From: Clostridia bacterium
GTDB lineage: Bacteria; Bacillota; Clostridia; Christensenellales; CAG-917
DNA length: 33,958 bases
Direction: 5' to 3'
Assembly (NCBI GenBank): GCA_028710495.1
Contig: JAQUST010000009.1
Span: forward strand, 24,552 to 58,509
Below the pieces are notes generated by a model that did not search any database, had not been told where the DNA came from, and worked only from the letters and a program-made list of their open reading frames with translations. The translations under genes were made by a program, and so were the position numbers. The first letter of the stretch is position 1, and each line of letters opens with the position of its first letter. Of the stretch, positions 1 through 10,029 are shown one piece after another.

Positions 1-115
1 TAGACTGACAGAGCAAAAGAATCGATAGACCGACAGAGAAAAGAAAGTTTAGACTGACAGAGCAAAAGAATCGATAGACCGACAGAGAAAAGAAAGATAT
101 AGGCTGACACAGCAG
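1..115. repeat. 49-bp tandem repeat, two near-identical copies plus a degraded third, upstream of cysE
   Basis: tagactgacagagcaaaagaatcgatagaccgacagagaaaagaaag at 1 and again at 50; partial copy (taggctgacacagcagg) from about 100. Each unit is itself two related half-units (tagactgacagag / tagaccgacagag). Confidence 0.9.
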
Positions 116-131
116 GCGTAGAGGACAAACA

Positions 132-842
132 ATGACAGTTCGTGAGCAACTTAAAACAGACTTAAAAGCGGCAATGGACAAAGACCCGGCCGCGACAAGT
201 AAATGGCTTGTCAAACATACATATGCAGGCTACAAAGCGCTTGTTGGATATCGCTATGCCCATTGGTTTTTTGATAGAGGGCACAAAACGATAGCGGAGC
301 TTATTTCAGCCCGAGCAAAACGACGGACAGGAGTTGAAATTCATCCTGCTGCAAAAATAGGAAATGCAATGTTTATTGACCACGGCACGGGAATTGTGAT
401 AGGCGAAACCGCCGAAATTGGTGAAAACTGTGTGCTTTATCAAGGAGTAACCTTAGGCGGAACAGGCAAAGACACGGGCAAGAGACATCCGACACTTGGC
501 GACAATGTTATGGTTTCCGCAGGAGCGAAAGTGCTAGGACCGCTAAACATAGGCACGGGTTCAAAGATAGGCGCAGGAAGTGTAGTGCTGAAAAATGTAC
601 CTCCATACTGCACTGTTGTCGGAGTTCCGGGACGCATTGTCAAACAAGACGGGCAAAGAATTTCAGATATGGATCAAATTTTGCTTCCTGACCCGATTAT
701 GGAAGAATTCAAAAGATTAAATGGCAGACTTTACGAACTCGAGAAAAAACTTGGAATTCACACTTGCCGTTATTCATTAACTGTTGATGAAGTCAATGAA
801 TTGGTCGAAGAAGCTGAAAAAGATGAAAAGATAGAAAAATAA
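132..842 (+). CDS. cysE: Serine O-acetyltransferase (left-handed beta-helix)
   Basis: ORF with hexapeptide-repeat region GVEIHPAAKIGNAMFIDHGTGIVIGETAEIGENCVLYQGVTLGGTGK typical of CysE. Confidence 0.95.
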   Translation: MTVREQLKTDLKAAMDKDPAATSKWLVKHTYAGYKALVGYRYAHWFFDRGHKTIAELISARAKRRTGVEIHPAAKIGNAMFIDHGTGIVIGETAEIGENCVLYQGVTLGGTGKDTGKRHPTLGDNVMVSAGAKVLGPLNIGTGSKIGAGSVVLKNVPPYCTVVGVPGRIVKQDGQRISDMDQILLPDPIMEEFKRLNGRLYELEKKLGIHTCRYSLTVDEVNELVEEAEKDEKIEK

Positions 843-1182
843 TTCTTCAAAATATAGAAAGGTATAAACAAACTTTTTTAGATATAGAAAGGTAGCAACT
901 GACTTTTCAAAAAATATAAAATGTTTGAATAAAATGTTTGAATATATAGAAAAGAAAATCAAGACCATTGCAAAATGATTTAATTTTCTGAAATAATATG
1001 ATTTTCGCTATAAAATTTGACAAAGCGTAAAACATCGTAAAATATTCTGTAGCATAATGCGACAAAAAAAGGATAATCGTTTTTGCAGTAAAAGTCGGCA
1101 AATTGCAAAACCGCGCTAAATATTAGTATAAAATACAAAAGAAAGAAACAGAACATAGAACCAACAAGCAAGGAAAACAACA

Positions 1183-2574
1183 ATGAAGCTTTACAACACA
1201 TTAACTCGTAAAAAAGAAAATTTTGTGCCTATTTCAAATGAAGAAGTCACAATGTATTCGTGTGGGCCAACTGTCTACAATTTTGCGCACATAGGAAATA
1301 TGCGCACCTACATATTTATGGACTTACTCCGTCGTTGTCTGCAATTTGAGGGTTACACTCTTAAAGGAGTGATGAACATCACCGATGTTGGACATCTTCA
1401 ATCTGATGCCGACGATGGCGAAGATAAAATGGAAAAGGCAGCAAAGGCGCAAAACAAATCGCCTTATGAAATTGCCGCATACTACACAAAAGTATTCAAC
1501 GAAGATTTGGAAAAACTCAACATACAATCACCTGAAATTGTGGCAAAGGCAACGGACCATATTGATGATATGATAAATTATGTTGTCGAGCTACAAAAAG
1601 CGGGTTATGCTTATGAAACTTCAGACGGCATATATTTTGATATAAGCAAGTTCCCGAAATACGGACAGCTTTCACGCATAAAACTTGATGAACAAATGGC
1701 AGGAGCGCGCGTTGAGGAAAACACAGAAAAACGCAATCATCAGGATTTCGCATTGTGGAAAAAGGCAGAGCCGACTCACATAATGCAATGGGAAAGTCCG
1801 TGGGGAATGGGTTTCCCTGGGTGGCATATTGAGTGTTCTGCAATGAGCACGAAGTATCTGGGCAGAGTTTTTGATATACACACAGGCGGAGTTGACCATA
1901 TTCCGATTCATCACGAAAACGAGATAGCCCAAAACGAAGCGTTGACAAAGAAAAAGTCAGTCAACTATTGGATGCACGGTGAGTTTATGCTTGTAAACAA
2001 TGGCAAAATGTCGAAGTCACTAGGAAATACCTACACAATTACACAGCTTGAAGATATGGGCTACAGCCCAATGGTATTCCGCTATTTCTGCCTAAATGCG
2101 CACTACCGCAAGAAGCTAAATTTCACATTTGAAGGAATGGAGGCGTGCAAGAAAGCTTACAACAGACTGCTTGCCGCTCTTTATCTTCACAAGATGTCCG
2201 ATAATGTTGCGCCTGCAGAAAAACTGGAAAAATATAAAAAAGATTATGCAGAAGCAATAAATGATGACCTCAATGTCCCGCTTGCATTAGGAATTTTATT
2301 CACGATGACAAAGGAAGAGCCAAGCAAAGATTATTTTGCGCTTGCGCTCGAGTTTGACAAAGTCTTCGGGCTTAGTTTGGAGAATTCGCAACCAATCAAT
2401 GAAGATGAAACAAAAGATGAAATTCCATCGGAAGTTAGCGACCTTGTGAATGCAAGGGCTGAAGCCAAAGCGAACAAGGATTGGGCAAAAGCAGATGAAA
2501 TCCGCGCAAAAATAACAGAACTTGGGTATTCGATAAAGGATACAAAAGACGGCGCAGTAGTTTCAAAGTTATAA
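1183..2574 (+). CDS. cysS: Cysteinyl-tRNA synthetase
   Basis: [46 protein letters not shown] (class I KMSKS). Confidence 0.97.
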   Translation: MKLYNTLTRKKENFVPISNEEVTMYSCGPTVYNFAHIGNMRTYIFMDLLRRCLQFEGYTLKGVMNITDVGHLQSDADDGEDKMEKAAKAQNKSPYEIAAYYTKVFNEDLEKLNIQSPEIVAKATDHIDDMINYVVELQKAGYAYETSDGIYFDISKFPKYGQLSRIKLDEQMAGARVEENTEKRNHQDFALWKKAEPTHIMQWESPWGMGFPGWHIECSAMSTKYLGRVFDIHTGGVDHIPIHHENEIAQNEALTKKKSVNYWMHGEFMLVNNGKMSKSLGNTYTITQLEDMGYSPMVFRYFCLNAHYRKKLNFTFEGMEACKKAYNRLLAALYLHKMSDNVAPAEKLEKYKKDYAEAINDDLNVPLALGILFTMTKEEPSKDYFALALEFDKVFGLSLENSQPINEDETKDEIPSEVSDLVNARAEAKANKDWAKADEIRAKITELGYSIKDTKDGAVVSKL

Positions 2575-2906
2575 TATTTCAACTATAAAACGAAATATGA
2601 GTTATTGAAAAAGGCTATTATTCATCAAATATAGAAACTTCAAAATCTTGAAATTCTTAGCATTGAAATTAAACATAAAATTTGAGCACAAAAAAGAAGA
2701 AACTTTGCAATAGAAATAAACAATTCACAATAATGATATACAAACAGAAAAAGTATAATTAGCACAAAAGCAAAAAACGAATAGATTTAGAATCAATAAG
2801 CAGAAAAAGCACAAGCAAGCAGCGGAAGTTCATTTAGAGAAAGAATTATAAACAAACCAAATAGCAAAAAACAAACAAAATTGCAATAATCAAAAGAAAA
2901 AAACAA

Positions 2907-2932
2907 AAAAACCGCAATAGTATGCGGTTTTT
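2907..2932. terminator. Bidirectional intrinsic terminator between convergent cysS and the FAD oxidoreductase gene
   Basis: AAAAACCGCA-atagta-TGCGGTTTTT. Confidence 0.85.
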
Positions 2933-3009
2933 GTATTTCAAATCATTTAGCAAAATGTTTTAACTTATGTAACACGTTATGCCAATAAATATCTACCAAA
3001 CATAGAGAA

Positions 3010-4305
3010 CTATTTATCAATTTTCATTTGCCATTTTGAAATAGCGTCCTCATCATATTCGGTCGGGATTTTTTCTGCAATATGAACTTTCGCCCAAGCA
3101 TTTGAGACAAGGGAGTTCAACTTGAGCAGCCAAGGCATTTTCTTCCAGCCGATTTTAAGTTTTGCAGGAATGTCAGACGGTGAAATAGCAATAAGCTTGC
3201 CGATAGATGCGCCCGCCATATCTTCAGCTGAAACAATTCCCGAACCGAAGAGCCACGCAATCAAATCATCAGAGAAATCGAGGATACCGTTTTTAAGAAC
3301 TTCGATACCGCAATGTTGTGCGCCAAATTCTTTGAAAACTCTTATTTGATATTTCCAAAGAGATTTTGCGCTCATATCTTTTGCGCAACTCACAACATCT
3401 GCCAAAATCAAAGCGGAAAGCATAGCAGGCACCATACCGGAGCCAAGCATAGGAATAGTCATAAAAGCAGAATCGCCGATTGCAACATAGCCGTCTGCAA
3501 CCATTTTGGAAAGCGGTCTGCGAACGGGGATTTTGCAAACGAATCCACCTCGAGCAATTTTGTCACCAAGCCACGGATTTTTGTTTCGTAAATCTGTGAT
3601 AGCTTCATTGAAGTTTTCATCGGAAAGCGAGCCAACATGTCCGACAAGCACATCAACCAACTTTGGGTTGTGGTCAAGAGCGCACCAAGATATACCTTGT
3701 TTGCCGAGATGCTTCATATAGACGCGGTGAGTATAAGGTTCTTCAACAGGGGCATTTTCAATGCGATTGAAATAGCCTCGAAATGCGTAAAAAATCTCGT
3801 TATCTTTTGGCTGTGTTTCAATGCCGAGGTCTTTCGGCAGCATAGTGCGAAGTGCAGAAAATGCTCCGAGACTGTCTATTAACAGGTCGCAAAGTTCTTG
3901 TTGTCCGTCGACAACGCAGCCGACGACTTTTTTCCCTTCCAAAATAGGTTTTTCAACGATTTTTCCGAAATGAATATTAGCAACTGCTTTTGCCTTTTCG
4001 TAAAGAAGAGCATTTAACGGTCTGCGCTCAATAGACATATCCCGCTTGCTATCACCAATAGGAAGGAAAAGTATGGATTTTTCAAAAGGAGCAACAAATG
4101 TCCAATCGGGCTTTGCAAAATTTTCTTTGGGTGGTGTGAGTCCCAGCTTTTCAAAGATGTCAGGAGTCAAGTCATCGTGCCAGTCATAGCGCATATTTTC
4201 AATCGATGTTTCTTTTTCGTAGACGTCCACAGTGTGTCCTAATTCGCCCAATTTCCAAGCGGCAACCAAACCGCCCATACCTGCTCCGGCAACTATAATT
4301 CTCAT
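3010..4305 (-). CDS. FAD-dependent oxidoreductase, geranylgeranyl-reductase-like
   Basis: N-terminal Rossmann motif MRIIVAGAGMGGLVAAWKLGELGHTVDVYEKE and GYVAIGDSAFMTIPMLGSGMVPAM. Confidence 0.8.
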   Translation of the reverse strand: MRIIVAGAGMGGLVAAWKLGELGHTVDVYEKETSIENMRYDWHDDLTPDIFEKLGLTPPKENFAKPDWTFVAPFEKSILFLPIGDSKRDMSIERRPLNALLYEKAKAVANIHFGKIVEKPILEGKKVVGCVVDGQQELCDLLIDSLGAFSALRTMLPKDLGIETQPKDNEIFYAFRGYFNRIENAPVEEPYTHRVYMKHLGKQGISWCALDHNPKLVDVLVGHVGSLSDENFNEAITDLRNKNPWLGDKIARGGFVCKIPVRRPLSKMVADGYVAIGDSAFMTIPMLGSGMVPAMLSALILADVVSCAKDMSAKSLWKYQIRVFKEFGAQHCGIEVLKNGILDFSDDLIAWLFGSGIVSAEDMAGASIGKLIAISPSDIPAKLKIGWKKMPWLLKLNSLVSNAWAKVHIAEKIPTEYDEDAISKWQMKIDK

Positions 4306-4425
4306 ATTACCTCCAAAATCTTGTCTTTATTAGACTTCAAAAATATTAATCTGCGGGTGCAAAAATATCTATTTGCGAGTGCAAAAAAATAAATTGTAAA
4401 CTCAAAAATTCACTGTAAGTTGAGA

Positions 4426-4971
4426 TTAAAAAGGTTTGTAAAGAGCATCGTATTCATCTTTTGTAATAGAATAACAAACCTCATCCAAATGCATTCCGTC
4501 AAAGCGTGTAAAACTTTTTCTTAAAATACCTTCATATGTAAATCCACACTTTTCAATGACCCTTTTCGATTGTTTATTGAAAGGGAAGTGAGAGACGGAA
4601 ACTAGAACCGTATCCAATTTTTCAAAAGCGAATTTCAAAACCATTTTGACCGCTTCGGGAACAATTCCTTTTCCCCAGTAGTTCTCGGAGAGTGCATAAC
4701 CAATCATTTTCGCATCTTCATAATCACGCTTTCTGTCATTATATAATCCCAAACTTCCGATGACTTTGTTCGTGGTTTTGTCAACTATTGCCCAGTCTCT
4801 ATCATTTTCAATAAACATTCTGATAATTTTCAAGGATTCATCAATTGAATCGTGAGGTTTCCAGCCAGCCATAGGGCCAACAATAGGATTTTGAGCATAT
4901 TCAAACATATCAGAGCAATCCTCTTCTACGAATGGTCTTAAAACAAATCTTTCGCTTTCTAAAGTTTCCAT
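4426..4971 (-). CDS. GNAT-family N-acetyltransferase (RimJ/RimL-like)
   Basis: METLESERFVLRPFVEEDCSDMFEYA... IGYALSENYWGKGIVPEAV... NKQSKRVIEKCGFTYEGILRKS. Confidence 0.9.
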   Translation of the reverse strand: METLESERFVLRPFVEEDCSDMFEYAQNPIVGPMAGWKPHDSIDESLKIIRMFIENDRDWAIVDKTTNKVIGSLGLYNDRKRDYEDAKMIGYALSENYWGKGIVPEAVKMVLKFAFEKLDTVLVSVSHFPFNKQSKRVIEKCGFTYEGILRKSFTRFDGMHLDEVCYSITKDEYDALYKPF

Positions 4972-4988
4972 AGTATACCTTTCATAAT

Positions 4989-5579
4989 CTAAATGAATTT
5001 AAACCCGTCGTTTTCTAGAAGTATCATAAACACTTTGCCTGCAATTTGCGAAGTGGGCACTTCGCCAAAATCACGCGAATCGGAAGAGCCGTTGCGATTG
5101 TCGCCCATCACAAAAACACAGTCTTGAGACACGGTGATTTCTTCCATATTTGAAGATGGATTTACTATATTTTTATTTTCGGGAGCAACATAATCCTCAT
5201 CTTGAATCACATCATTGACATATAAAACTCCTGATATAATTTTGATGCGGTCTCCCGCCATACCTATGACGCGTTTTACCAGTGCATTCGCGTGTCCTTC
5301 AATTCGCAAAACGACAATGCAGCCCCGTTTAATTTTTCCGTAATGGTTGACAACCACTCGGTCGCCGTCTTCGTAATTGCCTAATACTCCGCCACTCAAG
5401 GTGTAATTCATTGATGACCCGTCAACAGTGAAAGTTTCGGTCACATAAGTTTTGATAAGACTGGCAGTTAAAAAAGCGAGCAAAACCACCATTGCCAGTG
5501 AAATTACAGCAGTAAAAAGCTTGCGTCTTGTGCTTGATTTGTCGTTAGTATCAAAGTATTCGTTATTGTCCATTTTCAC
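4989..5579 (-). CDS. lepB: Signal peptidase I
   Basis: N-terminal TM segment, VDGSSMNYTL (Ser box), ALVKRVIGMAGDRI (Lys box), VFVMGDNRNGSSDSRDFGEV. Confidence 0.93.
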   Translation of the reverse strand: MKMDNNEYFDTNDKSSTRRKLFTAVISLAMVVLLAFLTASLIKTYVTETFTVDGSSMNYTLSGGVLGNYEDGDRVVVNHYGKIKRGCIVVLRIEGHANALVKRVIGMAGDRIKIISGVLYVNDVIQDEDYVAPENKNIVNPSSNMEEITVSQDCVFVMGDNRNGSSDSRDFGEVPTSQIAGKVFMILLENDGFKFI

Positions 5580-5582
5580 ATC

Positions 5583-7259
5583 CTATAACCAAAGTATATT
5601 GTTGAACAACACATTTTCTGCATCTTTAAAGACAGCTTTTTCAATTTCAGAAAAAGTTTGTAGAGATTTATTGTCTTTTGACTTGAAATCCGAGGCTACA
5701 AAAGCAATTCTTTGCCACATTTCTCCACCGGAAAGAGAGGCGCTTGCAGAATATATTTTTTTGTCCTCAAAATTCAAAAGATTAAACGCGACAGTGCGCG
5801 CGGATTTTGAATAAACATCCATTTGCAAAACTATATCACTCTCAGCAGAAAAAGGAGATTTTCCGAATTTGTAGCTCACAATTCGCCCTGAAGTCGCGGT
5901 CAATCCGATAATATCAAACGGTCCTTTCACTAAGGTCAAAAGACTCTCATCAAGAATTAAGCTATCACTTTCAATTGCCGATGAAGACAACCCGAGAGCG
6001 TTATTATAGATTATGCGTGAAGTTTTCACACGTGGGAGCAGAGGCTCAGTTATTTTGAGAGTATCGGGCACAATTTCAAGAACTGGAGTTGAAAGCACAA
6101 TCCCGTTTTCAAATGTTGAATTGACAAAAACAAAGAGTTGTTCATTGTAATCAAAAAATTTAATTTTGAAAAGCCAATCGCCTGTGTTGCTGTCGACAAT
6201 AGGGTCATCAAGTGTGTGCCAATCGCGTGCCGCCGGATGAATTTCTGCGTACGAAATATAAGCTTCAAACGACTTAGGTAATTCTGTGGATTTGTATCTT
6301 AAAAAAAGTTCGCCGTCGAGATTGATAAACTCATAATTCATCTGAGGCAGTTCGTATCCATTGCCTTTCAAGAATATTTCTAGCCAGCATTCAAGACCTT
6401 TATAACTGCTTAATGAAAATTGCAAATTTGTGCGGGGGCTGATAGACAAGCCTTTTTGTGGAATAGGTACATTATCCAAAATATCACCTGCACGGTCGAT
6501 ATCGGAAACGGTATTATTTGAAGCCGCAATAAAATATACAGGGCAGGAAACCGCGCGCGAATATGTTTCTGCGCCAATGCCTGCAATCCAGACTCGTTGT
6601 TCTTCATCGTTAGCAATGTTTGATTGAAGATATTTAGGAATTCCCTGATAGTAAGTGTACCCACCGCCAAAAACAGGAACAACGGTTTTCAGTCTTCCGT
6701 CAATACCTGCCAAAATCCAGGCGAGTTGAGCGCCTTCTTCAAAGCCCAAAACACAGATACTTGTGCGGTCTGCGTAAAGGGATTCTTCAACCATAGTAAT
6801 TGCGCGGCGGCAAATTTTTGCCCAAATAAACCAAGGTGTTTGCCTTGCGTTTTCTTCTAGAAAATGAAGATTTTCTTTTGCTTTTTCAGCTTCTGCAAAA
6901 GACAATGATTTTGGGAATGTAGTGTGGAGTTCTTTTTCGGGAAAAATGCCTGCGTAATCAACATATAAAGCAGCATAGCCGTTGTTTGTGATTCGTTCGA
7001 GTATTTCTTCATCACAGCATTTAGCGTTGAGTGAAGGCAAAACGATGACAGTAGGTTTGCGTTCTGCGCCGCCTTTTTTGAATACTGAACGGCAACACAC
7101 CCGAACTTTGCCGTCTTCAACGGTTTCGGAGGTGAAAAAGTACTCGGTGACTTGCAAATCACCTATTTCGGCGCTCGATTGAACAGAGGACTGAAGCGGG
7201 TCTTTGACTGGATTGTAGCCTTCCCAAACTTGAGTTGGAGTCATAAATTGAAATTCCAT
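5583..7259 (-). CDS. Alpha/beta-hydrolase-like protein of unknown specificity with a C-terminal extension
   Basis: ICVLGFEEGAQLAWILAG (nucleophile-elbow-like but with G-x-E-x-G rather than G-x-S-x-G), VYFIAASNNTVSD; 3 bp upstream of lepB on the same strand. Confidence 0.55.
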   Translation of the reverse strand: MEFQFMTPTQVWEGYNPVKDPLQSSVQSSAEIGDLQVTEYFFTSETVEDGKVRVCCRSVFKKGGAERKPTVIVLPSLNAKCCDEEILERITNNGYAALYVDYAGIFPEKELHTTFPKSLSFAEAEKAKENLHFLEENARQTPWFIWAKICRRAITMVEESLYADRTSICVLGFEEGAQLAWILAGIDGRLKTVVPVFGGGYTYYQGIPKYLQSNIANDEEQRVWIAGIGAETYSRAVSCPVYFIAASNNTVSDIDRAGDILDNVPIPQKGLSISPRTNLQFSLSSYKGLECWLEIFLKGNGYELPQMNYEFINLDGELFLRYKSTELPKSFEAYISYAEIHPAARDWHTLDDPIVDSNTGDWLFKIKFFDYNEQLFVFVNSTFENGIVLSTPVLEIVPDTLKITEPLLPRVKTSRIIYNNALGLSSSAIESDSLILDESLLTLVKGPFDIIGLTATSGRIVSYKFGKSPFSAESDIVLQMDVYSKSARTVAFNLLNFEDKKIYSASASLSGGEMWQRIAFVASDFKSKDNKSLQTFSEIEKAVFKDAENVLFNNILWL

Positions 7260-7664
7260 AATGATTATTATAGTCCAAATATCAATTTATGTAAAGAATT
7301 TTCACATTTGTGCCAATATAGCCCAAAAAAACATCAAGCAAAGAATAATCGACCGCAGAAAAGCAAAATAAATAGTCAGTGGTCAAAACAATAAATCTTG
7401 GACGAATAAATTACGGTCAAATTAAAAAAATTGATGTTGTCAACAATATAATGGACATTAGAAAAAGCTATAAGTCTTTGAAGTCAGGCAACAAAGAATA
7501 ATTGATATCAGACAGCATAATACAGGTTGATAAAGACAAATCAAAAAATGACAACAGACAAAACAGCAAATTTTTGATAGCAGACAACAAAAATCTGATA
7601 GATGACAATCCAAAAAAACATGTCAGGACGCCTGAAGATAAAAAATGTGAAAGCTTATTGCAAT

Positions 7665-8429
7665 TTATAATAAAGAAAAGACCAAGGCGAGCACCGCCAA
7701 AACCGCAGTGTATATTGCAAAAGGAACAAGCGATTGCTTTTTGATGAGAGAAGCAAATATCTTCAAGGATATAAATCCGGTTACAAACGCGCTGAGAAAA
7801 CCAATAACAATAGGAATAGGATAGAAAGTGAATGTTGCGGAAGCCGCAAAAAATTCGTTACTTTCCAAAACTGCAGATGCAATAATTATCGGAATGGAAA
7901 GAAGAAACGAAAACTCAAAAGCTTCTTCTTTAGGCACTCCCAAAAGCATCAAAGTTGATATTGTTGCGCCGCTTCTTGAAACGCCGGGAAGAACTGCAAT
8001 TCCTTGACAAATGCCAGTTAATAGTGCGGTTTTGTTGCTTAAAGTGCGTATTCGGTTGTTTTCTAAAAATTTAGTCGCAAACAAAAAACAAGATGTCAGA
8101 AGAAATCCAAACGCTAAAAGTGAACCTTCAAGAAGTGACGGAAATGCGTATTTGAAAACTAGAGCAATCGCGCAAGTAGGTATTGTTGCAATCACCAAAA
8201 GCAAAGTCTTTTTTTGAAGCGGATGGCAAATAAGGTCACGAAGAGAACTGCGAAATACTATAATCACAGCGAGCAGGCTTCCCAGGTGAAGCAGAACGTT
8301 AAACAACAACGAAGGATTTCCAACTCCGATTAGTTCCAAAAATAGCAAATGCCCACTTGATGAGACGGGCAAAAATTCCGTAAATCCTTGCACAATCCCC
8401 AAAATAAACGCATCTAGAATATTCATCAT
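7665..8429 (-). CDS. uppP: Undecaprenyl-diphosphate phosphatase
   Basis: MNILDAFILGIVQGFTEFLPVSSSGHL and LPGVSRSGATIS signature motifs. Confidence 0.97.
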   Translation of the reverse strand: MMNILDAFILGIVQGFTEFLPVSSSGHLLFLELIGVGNPSLLFNVLLHLGSLLAVIIVFRSSLRDLICHPLQKKTLLLVIATIPTCAIALVFKYAFPSLLEGSLLAFGFLLTSCFLFATKFLENNRIRTLSNKTALLTGICQGIAVLPGVSRSGATISTLMLLGVPKEEAFEFSFLLSIPIIIASAVLESNEFFAASATFTFYPIPIVIGFLSAFVTGFISLKIFASLIKKQSLVPFAIYTAVLAVLALVFSLL

Positions 8430-8687
8430 TCTCTTTATTCTCCTTTACTTCATTATCAAAGTTTTGTATAATATCAATATGCGTGCGTTATAGTCATAAT
8501 GCAGTGCCGCGTGAAAACTGAAGCATAAACTGCAAAAGCCGAGCAAAGTAATGTACAATGATAAAAAAATTGAAAAGCGATATTGCATAAGAAACAATGC
8601 TCGCAAAAACATAACGGACTAAAAATAAAACAAAAAAAACAATATCTGCCGCAGAGGTTTGTATACTGTTCAGGCAGGGAGGCCATA

Positions 8688-9776
8688 ATGAAACTAGGCG
8701 TTGTAGGATTGCCAAATGTTGGCAAAAGCACATTATTTAATGCAATCACAAAAGCGGGGGCGCAAGCCGCCAACTATCCTTTTTGCACAATAGAACCAAA
8801 TGTCGGAGTTGTTGCCGTGCCGGATGTAAGGCTTGACAAACTTGCGGCTTTATACAACAGCAAAAAAGTCACGCCAACCTCGCTTGAATTTGTGGACATT
8901 GCAGGGCTTGTCCGCGGAGCATCAAAAGGTGAGGGACTGGGCAATAAATTTTTATCACACATTCGCGAAGTCGATGCAATTGTGCATGTAGTGCGTTGCT
9001 TTGAGGATGCAAACATCATTCACGTTGACGAAACAGTAGACCCGTTGCGCGATATTGAAACAATAAATTTCGAGCTTATTTTTTCAGATATGGAAATGCT
9101 TGAACGCAGAATTGCCAAAGCCACCACTTATATAAAAACTGGTGACAAAAAATATCAGGAAGAACTCGACAAGTTGAACAAACTTTATGCGCAACTTGAA
9201 GCAGGAAAACCAATTCGCACGCTTGAAATGGACAGCGATTTCCGCGAGTATGTGAAAGGACTTTTCCTTCTCACCACAAAGCCCGTCATTTATGCGGCAA
9301 ATGTCAGTGAAGATGAAATAGGCGAGGAAAATGCTTTTGTGAAATCAGTTCGTGAAGTTGCCAAGCAAGAGCATGCGGGGGTTATCGTATTGTCGGCAAA
9401 GCTGGAAGAAGATTTGGCAGCGCTTTCCGATGACGAGCGCAAAATGTTTTTTGAAGAACTTGGAATAACGAAGAGCGGACTCGACCAACTTATTTCGGCT
9501 TGCTACTCATTGCTCGGGCTTATCAGTTATCTCACAGCAGGAGAAAAAGAAACACGAGCGTGGACAATCGAAAAGGGAACCAAAGCGCCACAGGCGGCAG
9601 GCAAAATTCACTCCGATTTTGAAAGAGGATTTATCCGTGCAGAAATAGTAGACTATCAAACATTGATTGAATGCAAATCCTTCAATGCAGCCAAAGAAAA
9701 AGGTAAAGTAAGAAGTGAAGGCAAGGACTATGTTATGCAGGACAACGATGTGGTACTATTCCGCATAAATGTCTAA
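8688..9776 (+). CDS. ychF: Redox-regulated ATPase YchF (OLA1 family)
   Basis: MKLGVVGLPNVGKSTLFNAITKAGAQAANYPFCTIEPNVGVVAVPD; SD ggagg upstream of ATG 8688. The ORF-track start at 8583 is probably too far upstream. Confidence 0.96.
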   Translation: MKLGVVGLPNVGKSTLFNAITKAGAQAANYPFCTIEPNVGVVAVPDVRLDKLAALYNSKKVTPTSLEFVDIAGLVRGASKGEGLGNKFLSHIREVDAIVHVVRCFEDANIIHVDETVDPLRDIETINFELIFSDMEMLERRIAKATTYIKTGDKKYQEELDKLNKLYAQLEAGKPIRTLEMDSDFREYVKGLFLLTTKPVIYAANVSEDEIGEENAFVKSVREVAKQEHAGVIVLSAKLEEDLAALSDDERKMFFEELGITKSGLDQLISACYSLLGLISYLTAGEKETRAWTIEKGTKAPQAAGKIHSDFERGFIRAEIVDYQTLIECKSFNAAKEKGKVRSEGKDYVMQDNDVVLFRINV

Positions 9777-10029
9777 AAAAATCCTCTCATTTATAAAAAG
9801 TTATTGTTTGAGTTTCGAAAGATTTAGTATTTGAAGAAGTGAAAGATGCGGCATTTAATAGTGGCAGTATTGCATAGAAGAAGCGAAAGATATGCTATTG
9901 AAAAATTGATGTTATTTCGCTGAACAAATGAAGAAACTGCATTTGACAAAACGAAAGATATTGTCTTGAAGAAACAACAACGGAAACAAAAAATTAAATT
10001 CAGGTAAAAAGATAAAAGGAAAAATTCTA

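Noticed and set aside
1-115. Possible CRISPR from 49-bp periodicity
   Set aside because: The whole unit is repeated, including the would-be spacer; no cas genes in the window.
1517-1948. Antisense ORF of 143 aa inside cysS
   Set aside because: Lies entirely antisense to a well-supported gene, composition is that of reversed coding sequence, no SD or recognisable domain. The same applies to the antisense ORFs inside argS, yidC, jag, mnmE, mnmG, proS and the surface lipoprotein.
7502-7744. 80-aa ORF between the hydrolase-like gene and uppP
   Set aside because: A-rich low-complexity sequence overlapping the uppP 3' end on the opposite strand; no SD.
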